64,000 nt of DNA from Microglena sp. YARC (GCA_022414725.1 CM039463.1:76271617-76335616), one strand, 5' to 3'; positions 1-41,605 are shown, counted from the first letter of the stretch. Notes: generated by a model not told the origin, from the letters alone. A program made the numbers and translations.

Positions 1-91
1 CCAAGCTTGATTTCAATGCCGCCTTATGTGCCTCCCCATTGACCTTTCCTGACGAGTGGCGCCACAAGATAAGGCCATATTGGGATGGCCC

Positions 92-285
92 CACTTTTTG
101 TGTGCGACGCGTCGATATTTGAGAGCGACTCGGTGCGTCCCCAGTGTGAAGCACTGTCCCCCAAACCTCGGGGTCGGGGTAGGGGGGGGGGGGGGGGGGG
201 GGGGGGGGCATTTCTGACTAATTTAGCCAGACCCATGCGTAGCCACGGAGTGAAGAAATGGCGGCCCATTGTCGGAAAACAAAAA
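92..285. mobile_element. short TIR element (CACT...GCGACGCG family), copy 1
   Basis: This is a non-autonomous element of about 194 bp. It starts CACTTTTTGTGTGCGAC, and the complement of its far end begins TTTTTGTTTTCCGAC. An 11-bp direct repeat, tgggatggccc, flanks it at 81-91 and 286-296, as expected for a target-site duplication. A run of 27 G (182-208) lies inside. Related copies occur at 11.6, 20.8, 32.5 and 62.9 kb. The duplication length suggests a Mutator-like transposase in trans, which is inference. It has no coding capacity; the proline- or glycine-rich frames across it are spurious. Confidence 0.55.
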
Positions 286-554
286 TGGGATGGCCCTCCA
301 TTCTCCCAGATCCTGGCTGGGCAAGAGCCATGGACCATTTGGGTCCAACACAGATGGCCTTGGCCAGAGCAGTTCTACATGCTGGGTTGCTGACACGGAT
401 CCTGGGGGGTCGGATGCGTCGCAGACGCAGATTTTAAAACCGGCTGAGTCTCATGATGCAGATTTAGGAGTCCCCCAGAACAACCCTGGACCTGGTACTA
501 GCCCAACATGGTGGTTCCAAATCAAAATTTTGAGGCGTAACTGTTGTCAGCATC

Positions 555-749
555 AGGGTACTACATTTGTTCTCAAATTGGTCAGCGCTTAAAGCGCACA
601 AACGTCAAATTGGTCAGCGATTTGTAGTACAAAAAGCGCAAAAAATGCGCGCTGCGCCCACAGGGGGTTCAAAAAACTGCGCCAAACGCGCAGTGAGGCT
701 CAAAACACGTGTGCGAAATCGCGCTGCCGCGTGCGCTTTGTAGTACCAT
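555..749. mobile_element. MITE with AGGGTACT termini, copy 1
   Basis: The left end reads AGGGTACTAC and the complement of the right end reads ATGGTACTAC, so the termini are inverted repeats. The 9-bp sequence gtcagcatc occurs at 546-554 and 751-759 and fits a target-site duplication. The interior is full of GCGC words and has no open frame. A sister copy with the same structure is at 55172-55363. A 9-10 bp duplication is typical of Mutator-like elements. Confidence 0.6.
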
Positions 750-1435
750 GGTCAGCATCTACGTGTCATGAGCTAGAATCTACATTTACGACCCACGCTC
801 CAAAATCTGTGTTTGAGACATGAAACGTAACGATTTGTACAACCCGGTAGCCCACACTGCATTTAAAAGATTTAGTTGAGATTCGATGAAAACAGCTATG
901 GCTAGGATGCGGGAGGAGGATCAGGGAAGGGAAAGCGCAGGGGAAGGATTGAGCACACGTCGAGCTTCATGTTGCGAGCTATGGAGCCTCAAACGTTCAT
1001 CTCCTTTTTATCAAAACAAAAATCTGTTGATTGACGGCAGATTTTGTAATTTAAATTGTTACATGGTTCTTCAGCCAACTCTGGGGTGCTCACCGTCTGT
1101 CAATTTCAAGTCCCCCCATGTGACTCCTACGGAAACCAGGGAGCACTCTCACTGAGCGTCAGTTTAAAGTTTAAAGACAGTTTAAAGACTTTTCCATGTC
1201 GTTGACGATATAACATGGAACTTGGTTGCATAGGTATAGGCAGCAATTTGGCTGCTCGCCGTCTACAACAGTAAACAAAAGGGAAAATGTCTGCGCGAAC
1301 CCTGACGCGAACAAACCTTTTTCTTTCCATCCCCTGCTTAATTGTATCATTTTATTTTTTGACGGTAGAGCTACTGTGATTCTGCATTACAGGATTGTTC
1401 TGAATGCTGCGTTTTGTGTGATGCAAGCAGACAGA

Positions 1436-1632
1436 CGTAGTGGTAGAGCAGTCGTTATATATGGCCACCACAGCCGGAAGCCACCGGTTCGAATCTGCAC
1501 TGACGTGTGCACTAGACATCCCTGGATTCCGTGATTATCGCACGGGGGGGGGGGTTAAGTGCAATGCGCAGACGGTTAGGCGCTATACCTGGAGTATACG
1601 GTAGAACCTTGTAACAATTATTATTATTATTA
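1436..1632 (+). mobile_element. tRNA-derived SINE, family 2, copy 1
   Basis: The head resembles a tRNA, with an A-box-like tggtagagcag near 1441 and a B-box ggttcgaatc near 1487, the internal RNA polymerase III promoter. About 130 bp of unrelated body follows, ending in a (TTA)n tail near 1617-1632. A second copy lies in reverse orientation at about 62343-62506. A functional tRNA is ruled out because the head does not fold into a proper cloverleaf. Confidence 0.6.
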
Positions 1633-2636
1633 AAGATGCAAGCAGATTTGGAGGGTCCGTTGCATCTTAGAGGGTCTGGATGCATCGCTGACACATATTT
1701 TGAAACTAGTTGCATCTCATGATGCATATTTTGGAGTTTCCCAGATCAACTGTGGTTCGGACCAGGGCTGTTCAAGACGCTGCATCCTGCGTCGCAGATG
1801 CAACGTTGGAGGGTTCGTTGCGTCCTGAGACGCAACGTGGGGAGGGTCAGTTGCATCGCAGGACACTGGCTATGTGTCGGGTGAGGGTCGGTTGCGTCTC
1901 AGGATGCAGGCCGTAAAATTGGTTGCGTCTCGGGATGCAGTGGTGTAGGTCTTCCTGGACAACTCTGGTTCGGACCCGCTTGCATTCCCCTGGCCTGCCT
2001 TCATTTTGGACGTTGGTGAAGTAATAGATTATGTGGGAGGCACGCAGCCGACGGGAGGGGGGCTAGGGGCATTGCAGCACGAATGGGGACTACTGATGAT
2101 GCAAGGTAAATAATTATTTGCTAATCGAGTGGCTTGTTTGGTAGTAGATAGAGACTGCAGACTCAATCGTTACAGAGATATAGAAGAGAGAGAGATAGTC
2201 GCACTGATGCGATGATATAGTACACCAGACTGTAGTGCAAAGTACTGCGAGCGGCAGGAAACTCGGGACCAGGTAGTGACCGGCCCGCACTTTGCCTACT
2301 CAGGTAGAGACATATAAGTCGTCTACAACAGCTTGTCTTCGTCTGTGCCCTCCCAAGTCCTGCCATCTGTACAGTCCAGTCAAGTACAGTCGTCCTCTGT
2401 GCCCTCCCAAGTCCTGCCATCTGGTTTGCAGGACTACTTAGCTTGCAGCCACTGCCCTATCAGGGGGCAGCGTCGCCGATGTACTGCTAAGTACCGCCAG
2501 ACTGTTCAGTTGTTTTCACTGTCTTCTACTCATTGTAACTAGGAGTGACGCCGATAAGTCGTCTACAACAGCTTGTCTTGGGTACACTGGCCTGTCTTTG
2601 AGGCTGTGGGTGGCAGTGGGGGTGGGTTGGGGCACG
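1633..2636. other. intergenic, no gene seen; small duplications
   Basis: No convincing gene. About 1740-1945 holds a repeat built on the near-palindromic words tgcgtcgca and gacgcaacg, also found near 410-490, 41640-41690 and 61985-62100. At 2333-2425 a roughly 60-bp segment containing gccctcccaagtcctgcc is duplicated in tandem. A 26-bp sequence beginning ataagtcgtctac occurs at about 2314 and again at about 2553. Confidence 0.4.
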
Positions 2637-2687
2637 TAGGGCTCCCTAATTACCACACCCCACCAGGCGTTATCATAGTTACCCTGG
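2637..2687 (+). mobile_element. SINE family 1, 3'-end fragment
   Basis: This matches only the last ~50 bp of the SINE seen in full at 22230-22420 and 44377-44578, ending in caccaggcgttatcat. It lies just upstream of the LINE remnant. Confidence 0.45.
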
Positions 2688-2712
2688 TGCTTATCAAGAT
2701 GTCGAAGGTATT

Positions 2713-3553
2713 ATGTCTGAAGTTTTTGAGTCATGGAGGTTTAAGTACCCAAGTGACACCAATGCAGTTAGAGACATCCCTGATGAGAGAAGGGTTGGCT
2801 TTAAACGCCTCCGATACCAAAAATGGTTCGCAGCCAACAGCAATGATGAGAATGGCTTGATTCCCTTTACATCCGCCTTACATAAGCAGGATCAGATTCG
2901 TTCTATAGCACAGTTTAGAATGGGTTCCCATTGGCTGAACACAGAAAGAATGAGGGTGGTGGATAGAGCACACATCCCTCGCTCAATGAGACACTGTCAA
3001 ATGTGTGGGTTCCAAAAAACTGAGGATGAAATGCATATGTTTGAGTGCCCTTTTTATAATGATATTCGCCTCCGCTACCAGAATCTGTTTACAGATATTT
3101 ATAGGCATGTCCATGAGGATACCGACTTAACCGTATGGAATGTGGAATTCTGCGATTCCACATTCAGAACCTTTATGAATGGAAATGGCACTAAGTCTTT
3201 TTGGAGCAACCTAGCCGACTATCTTTCTACTTGTAGAAGAGCAAGACAGGAAGCCCTGGACTGCTTAGTGGCACCGTAATTTATTATCCCTTTTTTTTCT
3301 TCTTGAGACTTCTCATTTGTTAGCTTCTTACCTCCGCCACTGTAAGTGGTTGAGATCTGGGTCCTGCTCTAAGGGGTTTAATACCTACGCCACCAAAACG
3401 GTGGTTGGGAGTTTGGTTTGTTTGTCCTCGACACACCCCTGATGTAATGGGGTTTTTTGCTTTGTGGGTGCTTTTTCTTTTTGTTTAAAGCACAGAGTCT
3501 CATACACCCTCGCGGTGTCAAGTAGACTTTAACATGTAATGTAATGTAATGTA
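2713..3553 (+). mobile_element. 5'-truncated non-LTR retrotransposon (LINE) remnant
   Basis: An open frame of 188 codons (2713-3279) resembles the C-terminal tail of LINE ORF2 proteins downstream of the reverse transcriptase. It has a compact zinc-binding motif C-x2-C-x9-H-x3-C around CQMCGF...EDEMHMFEC, preceded by a basic stretch (RMGSHWLNTERMR). No reverse-transcriptase or endonuclease motif lies upstream, so the copy is 5'-truncated, as dead LINE copies usually are. After the stop come ~260 bp of 3' UTR and a short (TGTAA)n tail at 3536-3553. It may be recent, since the frame is intact. The clade is not determined. Confidence 0.65.
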
Positions 3554-3805
3554 AGAGTAAATACAATTAGCATTGCAACAGAATCCACATTTCCTACGGA
3601 TTGCGTTTGACTGAGACAGAACGCTGTTTTTTGTTAGCCAACGGATTTTTCGTCTATGAAATCTGATATGCCTCGTTTAATCAAATCATGGTGGTGTTGG
3701 TGGTGGCGTGATTAATTGTGTGTGTGGAAGCGACCCCAAATTATAAAACGTAGTGTCCTGATACTCATTAACGATTGGTGTATACACAATATACACCAAT
3801 AAGGC

Positions 3806-3948
3806 AGTCTTCACGTCTGCAGGCGTCCAATCGTCTGCAGCATACAATTCGTATTCGCGTGCCATACCCACAGAAACCAGGAAATGTAACCACCAGGGCA
3901 CCAGGCTCGCTTGTTTTGTAGCTGTCTCTAATTGCTCATATTCTGAGG
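3806..3948 (-). CDS. possible further exon of the minus-strand gene
   Basis: An open frame reads from an acceptor-like cctcag (about 3949) as YEQLETATKQ...WWLHFLVSVGMAREYEL...DDWTPAD. The composition is protein-like and includes a hydrophobic patch. Its 5' part is repeated in a ladder upstream (3950-4300), the signature of real exons in this window. However, the phase it needs does not match the preceding exon's apparent end, and the donor (gtgaag near 3805) is weak. Treat it as tentative. Confidence 0.3.
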
Positions 3949-3949
3949 G

Positions 3950-4320
3950 GCAACAGCAGTAGGCTCGAAAGGAATGCCCACAGAAACCAGGAAGTGTAAC
4001 CACCAGGCTCGCTTGTTATGTAACTCTTTCTGGTTGCTCATATTCTGAGGCACAACAGCAGTAAGCTCGACAGGAATGCCCACAGAAACCAGGAAGTGTA
4101 ACCACCAAGCCTGCTTGTTATGTAACTCTTTCTGGTTGCTCATATTCTGTGGCACAACAGCAGTAAGCTCGACAGGAATGCCCACAGAAACCAGGAAGTG
4201 TAACCACCAAGCCTGCTTGTTATATAACTCTTTCTGGTTGCTCATATTCTGAGACACAACAGCAGTAAGCTTGCAGGCAGGAGCTTCAGGAGCCATGGTA
4301 AGATCGACAGGAATGGGCTG
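3950..4320 (-). repeat. acceptor-edge ladder of the exon near 3.9 kb
   Basis: About three tandem units of roughly 114 bp. Each carries, in the minus sense, intron 3' end (gagcttactgctgttg), acceptor (ctcag) and the first ~65 bp of the possible exon at 3806-3948. Long fused frames such as the WWLHFLVSVGIPVEL repeat arise only by reading through these units. Confidence 0.6.
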
Positions 4321-4403
4321 GCAGGCAGGAATGGGCTGGCAGAGAATCAGCCGGGAGCTTTCGAATTGCTCTTATTCTGAGGGACAACAGCGGTAAGCTC
4401 GAC

Positions 4404-34713
<30,310 letters not shown>

Positions 34714-34729
34714 CTACTGGCAGCAGCTG

Positions 34730-36160
34730 CAGCCTATGGGCTGAAGAAGCAAGTAGGGTGGGCTGAAGGAACCAGAGCTCCCCTAGCTAGAAGATTAAGT
34801 TCCAATCCAGAAGTCCAAAAATCTCGAATTCAGATTCGAGTGCACAGTCAACCCAGCATGTATTCCGGGAGATTCGCGAAGAGGGATGGAAAGGCAAAAT
34901 GCGCCAGCATGCGTGTCTGAAGGAGCAGGGTATGCGTGTCTGAAGGAGCGGGGTATGCGAATGCAGGGTGGCAGGGGTAGCACAGATGAATTCGAAGCTT
35001 AGTTGAATAAGAGTATTTGAAACGCGATGGTTTCCAGTCTAAGGCTTGGGTCGGTACTCGGTTATTGATATTGGAGTTGCGGCATAGGTGTAGCCTCGCG
35101 GAAGCGCGCGGCGCTCGAGTGCTAGTTGGTAGTGTCAGACCCTCTGATGTCAGAGGACGCAGGACAAATGTCGTTCGAAATTTGAAAGTTTTTTCAAATC
35201 GCGTTGCAACATGTGCACATGCATGTGGGGCAGAGATGTGGGGCAGTACGTAACACCCTGGTGTTGCAAACAGGTTGAGTCTGCTGTGAAATAGGAGACG
35301 ATCTCGTAGTAGCAGGTTGTTTCGGTGTGCGAGATGAAGATGCAAGGGTGGGTAGGATACGTATACAAAAACGAAGACCGCGCAATTAAACCCTCACAAA
35401 TCAAATCAGTAGGTCCCTAATGCTTAAGGGCAACGTGCCACGGCTTGTGGCGAATGCAGCCCTAGAGTAACGACGAGGGTACACGAGGGGGCATAAGTTG
35501 CCCTCGCGAGCTCCACATAGCACAGTCCGAATTATCATAAGTTGTCCAATCGCCATGAAATTGAACCGTCCATAACAATGCCTCGAGTTGAATCGTCAGA
35601 GACAGCGCGATTTCGCCCTTGATTCCGACTGGGTCGTTGTGCCAGCCGTGTCAGCCTACGAGGGCCGGGAATGGCCTGGCCAGAAATGGCTTTGTACAGG
35701 TCAAATCTTCCATTCTGGGTGACCTCCAGATCGTACATAACCAAATCCATCTAGGAAGGCTAGGCTGGGAGGGGGCTAGCTAGTGACTTGCTGAAGTTAT
35801 CGCGTTCAAATCTCGTGGAAGACTCATGAAACATGAGTACATGACATTTGTACACATTTTAGGCATACATTATACACGATTTGCCTCTTCTTCATTACAA
35901 ACCAAATCCGTGTATTGAAACCTTCTCACAAATGTCGTAAATTGTGGCATTAGGGAATTCAATACCCGTACGCACCTTAAGTATTGGAAATATTAAGTAT
36001 TGGCAAATTTCATTTGCCCCCTAAAAGTGGGTCTCAGAATAACATGGCAAAACTAACTTGGTTGAGGAGTCTATGGCTTTGACTGACTCAAGTTCAGATC
36101 TGAAATCCAGTTAGCAAAGAGTGCTTTTGCTTACATGATATAGTTACATTTCCTTGTTAC
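34730..36160. other. no gene recognised
   Basis: Open frames of 60-165 codons on the minus strand (34.8-35.4 kb) lack recognisable motifs. A short direct repeat (gggtatgcgtgtctgaagga) lies at 34918-34960. The unfound 5' exons of the minus-strand gene could be here. Confidence 0.3.
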
Positions 36161-36164
36161 ATGT

Positions 36165-36465
36165 TCAGTTGTTCACCAAGTATTCTGCCCAAGCTTGTTG
36201 TAAAACCATGCAACAACTCAAATCAGGAGCATTAAACTTGATAGGGCTTAGTAGCCAGACCGGTACATGGCTCCAGCCAGCCAAATTGCTCGCTGGAGCC
36301 ATGTAACCAAGTTCAAGGTCAAGTACATGTTCACAAAGTAGTCTGCCCAAGCTTGCTGAAAATAAAACCACGTAACAATTCAAATCAGGAACCTTGAACT
36401 TGCTAGGGCTTAGTAGACAGCTCGGTACATGGCTATAGCCAGCCAAAGTGCTGGAGCCATGTACA
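36165..36465 (+). repeat. tandem duplication, ~165-bp unit
   Basis: Two diverged copies, each with tctgcccaagcttg, agggcttagtag and gctccagccagcca. Related single pieces (ccagccagcaatttggctg) occur near 36860, 1236, 63180, 63660 and 63790. Confidence 0.7.
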
Positions 36466-36469
36466 ATAA

Positions 36470-37700
36470 ACACAATTATGGACTGTCATGAGGGGATGTG
36501 AATCTTGGACCCTTTTTTCTTAAGAGCTAAGATTTCTGTTTCCAGCACACGGGGAATTACAATTGTGCTTTTATGGTCCAGAGAGAGGTAAAATAATTCA
36601 AACCGGTGTACTGCAAAGTACCGTGGTAACCGTAACTTGGCAAAGGCCAACCACCTGGAGTGGTCTAAAGCTGGATCCCTAATCCGGTCTGGCAAAGGGT
36701 CGTAAAAAATACTAAGGCGCGTACAGGTATTAATATTTACGCGTGAGAAATTTGATATTTTAATTTATTTTTGGCGTTGGATACTTAGATGTGAGCATGG
36801 GGCGGTCAATATGATTTATGTTTCTGCCGAAGAGCCGAAAGCGGCTAGCAAGCAAATTGCTGGCTGGAGCCATCATGGCTCCAGCCAGCGCTTGGTAACA
36901 TGGCAAGTTACCAAGCGCAAGTTCGAATATTCCAAGGATGATCCCTGGAAAATAAGAGAAAGACTGTAACCCCGTGGGTTGTTCAAAACGTTACGTTTCA
37001 CGTCTCAATCACAGGTTTTTGAGGGTCTGTTACATACCAAACGTACATTTGGGCTCATGAATTCATGAGTTTGGCTCATGACACGTCGATAATGAAAACA
37101 GTCTTAACCCTAAATGTAGGTTTTCAAATGCCCTTGCACAAACCTGGCTGCAACCTAGTGCCCGGACATAACAAGCATGGGCTCCCATCAGTTGTGCTAC
37201 ACTGAGGTACTCCACACATGTACCACCAAGATGTACACCGGTCTGCATTTATTTTATTTTTCGAAAGGATATCCACCCAATGAGAGAGTGCACACAACCC
37301 TGGTTGCTACTTCCTGGAGACAGTTGAGGGGCTGATGGGGATTCGGATCTCGGCATTCTCCAAATTAGTCGAGCTTACAGGATTGGCAGCTGATAATCAG
37401 CACTTGAAACATGATGTGCGGGAGCAGATCAAAGCGGTCTAACATACTATAAACCGAAAGCAAAGAAGTTTGCGTCGTATGCAAAAAATAATCGAAGTGT
37501 ACCTGTGGGTGCTAAGGAAAGCAGACGCTGCAGATGGACATGCTCCACTAGCATGCGTGCAAAAAGACTGGATAAACAAGGGCAGCAGTGGCGCACGCTC
37601 AATCACAAGTATCCAAGGGCTATGGCATATAATGCAAAGCAGTCAAGTCACGGACAAGAACAGGGGGGTCTCTCTTGCATGCTATGTTAGGTCACGTGAC
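36470..37700. other. intergenic region downstream of GLF
   Basis: Nothing coding is evident. It contains palindromic gctggagccat/atggctccagc words near 36862-36892 and should hold the 3' UTR of the minus-strand GLF gene next to 37706. Confidence 0.35.
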
Positions 37701-37706
37701 CACTTA

Positions 37707-38948
37707 TCATGCATCCTTCTTTGTGAGCGTGCCCTTAGCCACCAGCTCGTCAAACATCTCCAGGGAGTTGAGGATGGCCTGGTCCATGTTGAAGTACTTG
37801 TAAGATGCAAGCCGCCCCACAAAGCACACGCCGGCCTCCTTCTCTGCCATCTCCTTGTACTTGAGGTACAGGGCCTGGTTGTCGGGGTTGGGGACAGGGT
37901 AGTAGGGGTCGCCCACATCCACTGAGTACTCCTTGAAGATGACCGTGCCAGGCTTGGTGTACACCTCCTCTGGCTGGTTGGGCTTGTGCTTGTACTCCAC
38001 AATGCGCGTGTAGGGCACGTTCATCTGCGGGTGGTTCACCTGCAGGGCCTCCTGGAAGTAGCCACCCTCAGGCTCGTGGTACTCCTTCTCAAAGCGCAGA
38101 GAGCGGTACTCTAGCTTGGGCATGCCCAGGGAGGCATAGTAGGCATCAATGGGCCCAGTGAACACAAGCAGCTTGTGCTTGGGCAACTTGTCCTTCACCT
38201 CAAAGAAGTCGGTGGACAGGCGGAAGGTGATGTTGGGATCGTTGAGCAACATGTTCTCAAAGATCTTAGTGTAGCCATGCTTGGGCAGTGCCTGGTGAGG
38301 GTCGGTGAAATAGCGATCGTCCTTGTTCTTGCGCACAGGGATGCGCATCAGCACGCTGGCGTCCAGCTCGGTGGGGTACTTGTCCCACTGCTTGTACGTG
38401 TAGTACTTGAAGATGGCCTCATACAGCTCAGTGCCAGCCACAGACAGTGCCGCCTCCTCACCATTCTTAGGATCAGGGTTCTTGATGCGGCGCTCCGCCA
38501 GCCAGGCCTCCATCTCCTCCTCAGAGTTCACGTTGGCCTCAAACAGGATGTTCACTGTCTCCTGGGAGGGGGGAATGGGGATGAGCTTGCCGTCCACGAC
38601 GCCCTTCACGCGGTGCTCATACGGCATCCACTCGCTGAAGCGGTTCACATAGTCCCACACGCGCTCATGCTGGGTGTGGAACAGGTGAACGCCATACTGG
38701 CTGATACGGAAGCCATGTTCATCAATGAAGTCAAAGCAGTTGCCGCCAATATGGTCACGCTTGTCCAGGATCAGAGACTTAAGCCCAAGCTCCTTGCTGG
38801 CCCGCTCAGCAATCACACCTCCAGACAAACCAGCTCCAATGATCACCAGATCATACTCTTCCTCAAGTCCCTCCAACCCTGAAGCGGCACCAATGGCCTT
38901 TGCTGTGCCTGGTCCCTCGCAAATGGTGTCTGCCCGACAAGTTGCCAT
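37707..38948 (-). CDS. GLF: UDP-galactopyranose mutase
   Basis: 413 residues in one exon. The enzyme interconverts UDP-galactopyranose and UDP-galactofuranose with reduced FAD as a nucleophilic catalyst, supplying galactofuranose for glycans. The FAD-binding Rossmann motif is at about residues 34-48 (DLVIIGAGLSGGVIAE), followed by HIGGNCFD (67-73) and YGVHLFHT (85-92). YTYKQW (183-188) and RIPVR (202-206) are substrate-site motifs, GPIDAYYASLG (265-275) is conserved, and the C-terminal GRLASYKYFNMDQAI contributes to FAD binding. Length is typical. The 30-residue N-terminal extension has no clear targeting signal. The ATG follows a possible 5'-UTR acceptor (tgtcccag). Absence of introns contrasts with both neighbours. 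Identity is near certain; start position is likely. Confidence 0.95.
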   Translation of the reverse strand: MATCRADTICEGPGTAKAIGAASGLEGLEEEYDLVIIGAGLSGGVIAERASKELGLKSLILDKRDHIGGNCFDFIDEHGFRISQYGVHLFHTQHERVWDYVNRFSEWMPYEHRVKGVVDGKLIPIPPSQETVNILFEANVNSEEEMEAWLAERRIKNPDPKNGEEAALSVAGTELYEAIFKYYTYKQWDKYPTELDASVLMRIPVRKNKDDRYFTDPHQALPKHGYTKIFENMLLNDPNITFRLSTDFFEVKDKLPKHKLLVFTGPIDAYYASLGMPKLEYRSLRFEKEYHEPEGGYFQEALQVNHPQMNVPYTRIVEYKHKPNQPEEVYTKPGTVIFKEYSVDVGDPYYPVPNPDNQALYLKYKEMAEKEAGVCFVGRLASYKYFNMDQAILNSLEMFDELVAKGTLTKKDA

Positions 38949-39120
38949 GTTGCAGCGGTGTCAAGCGGCTTGTTTCTGATGCTGGAGCTTGGTCAAGCTG
39001 GCTTTGACTCTGGGACAGGAATACAAGAGACAAGGTGTCTGGTTAGTGGTGGTGCGTGTTTGTCATTTGTGTCAGCTAGGCAAGTTGCCATGTTGAAGCG
39101 GTTCCAAGCGGCTTGTTTCT
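38940..39120 (-). repeat. duplicated 5' edge of GLF including the start codon
   Basis: In the minus sense, cagaaacaagccgcttg… then ATGGCAACTTG occurs at the real start (38948) and again with few changes about 145 bp upstream (39091), where the frame reads MATCLADT and then diverges. Confidence 0.8.
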
Positions 39121-39274
39121 GATGTTGGAGTTTGTTCTGACTCAGGGACAGCAGCGTGTGTGGTAGGGAGTAACATGAGCATTCACCAAACAAGTCACAT
39201 GTTATATTATGGTTCAACTATACCATATCGCATCTGGATGGGGTGAGGTGGCAGCATGCATAATATGCGTGAAT

Positions 39275-39277
<3 letters not shown>

Positions 39278-39311
<34 letters not shown>
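39278..39311 (+). repeat. (GT)n microsatellite
   Basis: About 16 dinucleotides. Confidence 0.95.
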
Positions 39312-39312
<1 letters not shown>

Positions 39313-41460
39313 GTGTGTGGAGGGGGGGAGAGACAAGAAGACTCGAACAGGGCAAGTGGGAAGGAGCTTGTCTTTAGGAATAAGTGGGGGCACATGGCAG
39401 GGGGTGGACGGAACAGTGTGAAGACCACATTGGCTTATATGAATGCAGGTGAGGAGGAGGAGGATTAGTTCCATGAATGCAGCTGACTAGGCCAAGGGGG
39501 GCCACTTTGTGTGATGGTTGGAAGCCAGAGGGTGGGGCTGACTAACCTTGACGTTCGAGGGTCGTCAGGCCAGATAACATGAAGGATGGGGGAGAACTGA
39601 CACCGAGGACATTTCTGGTGGATGTGGCATTTTGCTGATGTTATTTGTCACTGGTAGTTGACGGTCCTGCAGCAGCTGTGATAGGTGACTCCATCAGTCA
39701 GGAGGACCTGATGGGTAGTTTGTCTTAAACAGTCTCACCATGTGAAGCAGATGGCAGGTGGTGCATATGGTGGATGCTGCATCAGTACACAGGGGAGGAC
39801 AAGAACCTAGGAGGATGTCGGGACTGGGGTATCAGCGGGTTAGACTTACCCTAAGGCACAGACGGGTCGGGTGAGCTAGCCTGTAAAGTGGGCCATAGAT
39901 TTCGGGTCAGCCGTGGGCAGGAGTGAAGCTTTGAGGCAAGGGATGCGATCTGAGGTAAATTCAGTGCTTAGCAGATCGAAATCAATTAAGCCGGTAACAA
40001 GCACCTGAAATACTCGGCTCCGCAGAGGATTAGTCTGTCGCAATGCAGCGGAAAGCGTTGAGCAGGCGCGTCTAAAGTGGCACTATGAGGGCGTAAGATC
40101 GAAAAAATGCTTGACCTATCGGCAGGACACCTGTTCAAAAGCAGACACCTGCACCTGGTTCAAAGGTTTCCATGTACATCTCCGTACAACACCGGGACCA
40201 AGGTCCAGGTCCAGCCAGCCTGGCAGTTATTCAGTTATGTAGCTTATTCCGCTACGAGTAGCTACTTACTCCGCTACTTTCGAAACTCCTGCTCCTCGAG
40301 TCCTCGCCCTTTCTCACAGCAGATCAAGTTTCTTGACTTTTCGCCCCCTGCCTACCAGTGACTGCTAAAGCGTTTTCCCGTGTCGCTTGAGACGCGCGTA
40401 AGACTTGTCGTTGGGCAGGGTACTGGGGTGATGTTGGTTGATTGGTTCCAAGTTCCAACGTCCAAATTTCCAATCGGGTGTGAGTAACACCGGAAGTCCG
40501 GAGGCTCGGCCAAGTCGCCGCACGATGATACCGGTAGTTGCATTATCATGGTGCCCTCCTGGACTGTCAACATGTTGGGGGGAATCAACACCACACACAC
40601 AAATAAATGCCCGTAGAAAAATGAGTCGTGTTATCGTTATCCCTATGAAAAAAACTGTCGAAATATAAGGGTTGGGACTAGGGTTGTCCTCCGACTCCCC
40701 CAGACCGACCCTCAAAACAAGGGCGTGACCGCCCTTGTGTTGGATTGGACCAATTGGACCAAGGGATCCGCTGGTGGCTGGGGATGGGGATGAGTAGCCC
40801 CGCTGGACCATGGAGGGGCGGTAACTAGGGTTGTTTTGTGTGCGGTGTGCGGTGTGTGTAACCTTGTTGCTGCCCTCGTGTTAGGTATGGGGATCCGCTG
40901 AGGATGGGGAGCTAGGGTTGTTTGGTATGCGGTGTGCGTAGCCTTGTTGCTGCCCTCGTGGCTGTTCTTGCGGAACGTGTGTCTCGTTTACCGCGCTTTG
41001 GTATACAGTTGCGCGTTGCCTCATAAACTGGGGCTGTGCCCTCTCCGGCTGTGACTCGGCAGTTTCCTTCGAGGTGACTTGACTGCCGAATCCTAACGTC
41101 AAGTGGTTTGGGGCGCAGTTTCACTAAAATGTACCTCGAAGATGAGGTGACGTGACTCGGATACAACTTGTCTGAAATTTGCTTCGAGTCGGAGTAGAGG
41201 TGTCAGTCTACGCGAGTTTCTGCGAGTTTCTCGAGCTGCCTGCCGTTTGCAAACGTCAGTTGGTGCGGTCCAAATGCACTTCGTAGGGCGAACCCTTAGG
41301 TTCCCTAGCGCACCCGTTTGGCGCACCCGTTTGGCGCATCCATTTTGCTCGCCCGGCAGTACGCCTGATGTACCGAAGTCGCTACCCATGGAGGGGCGGT
41401 AATAATGCATCAGCGATGCAACCGACCTACTGGATCTGCGACTGCAGCGCAATAGCCCCC
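39312..41460. other. intergenic, no gene recognised
   Basis: No convincing exon on either strand. A direct repeat (tagggttgtttg, ccttgttgctgccctcgtg) links 40820-40885 and 40912-40965. A gcaaacgtcagttggtg segment near 41250 looks repeat-derived. Confidence 0.35.
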
Positions 41461-41491
41461 CCCCCCCCCACCCACCCACCCACCCACCCAC

Positions 41492-41566
<75 letters not shown>

Positions 41567-41605
41567 ACACACCACACACCACCACCACCACCACCACCAC
41601 CACCA

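Noticed and set aside
38175..38882. 235-codon frame opposite GLF
   Set aside because: Shadow of the GLF coding frame on the other strand; no motifs.
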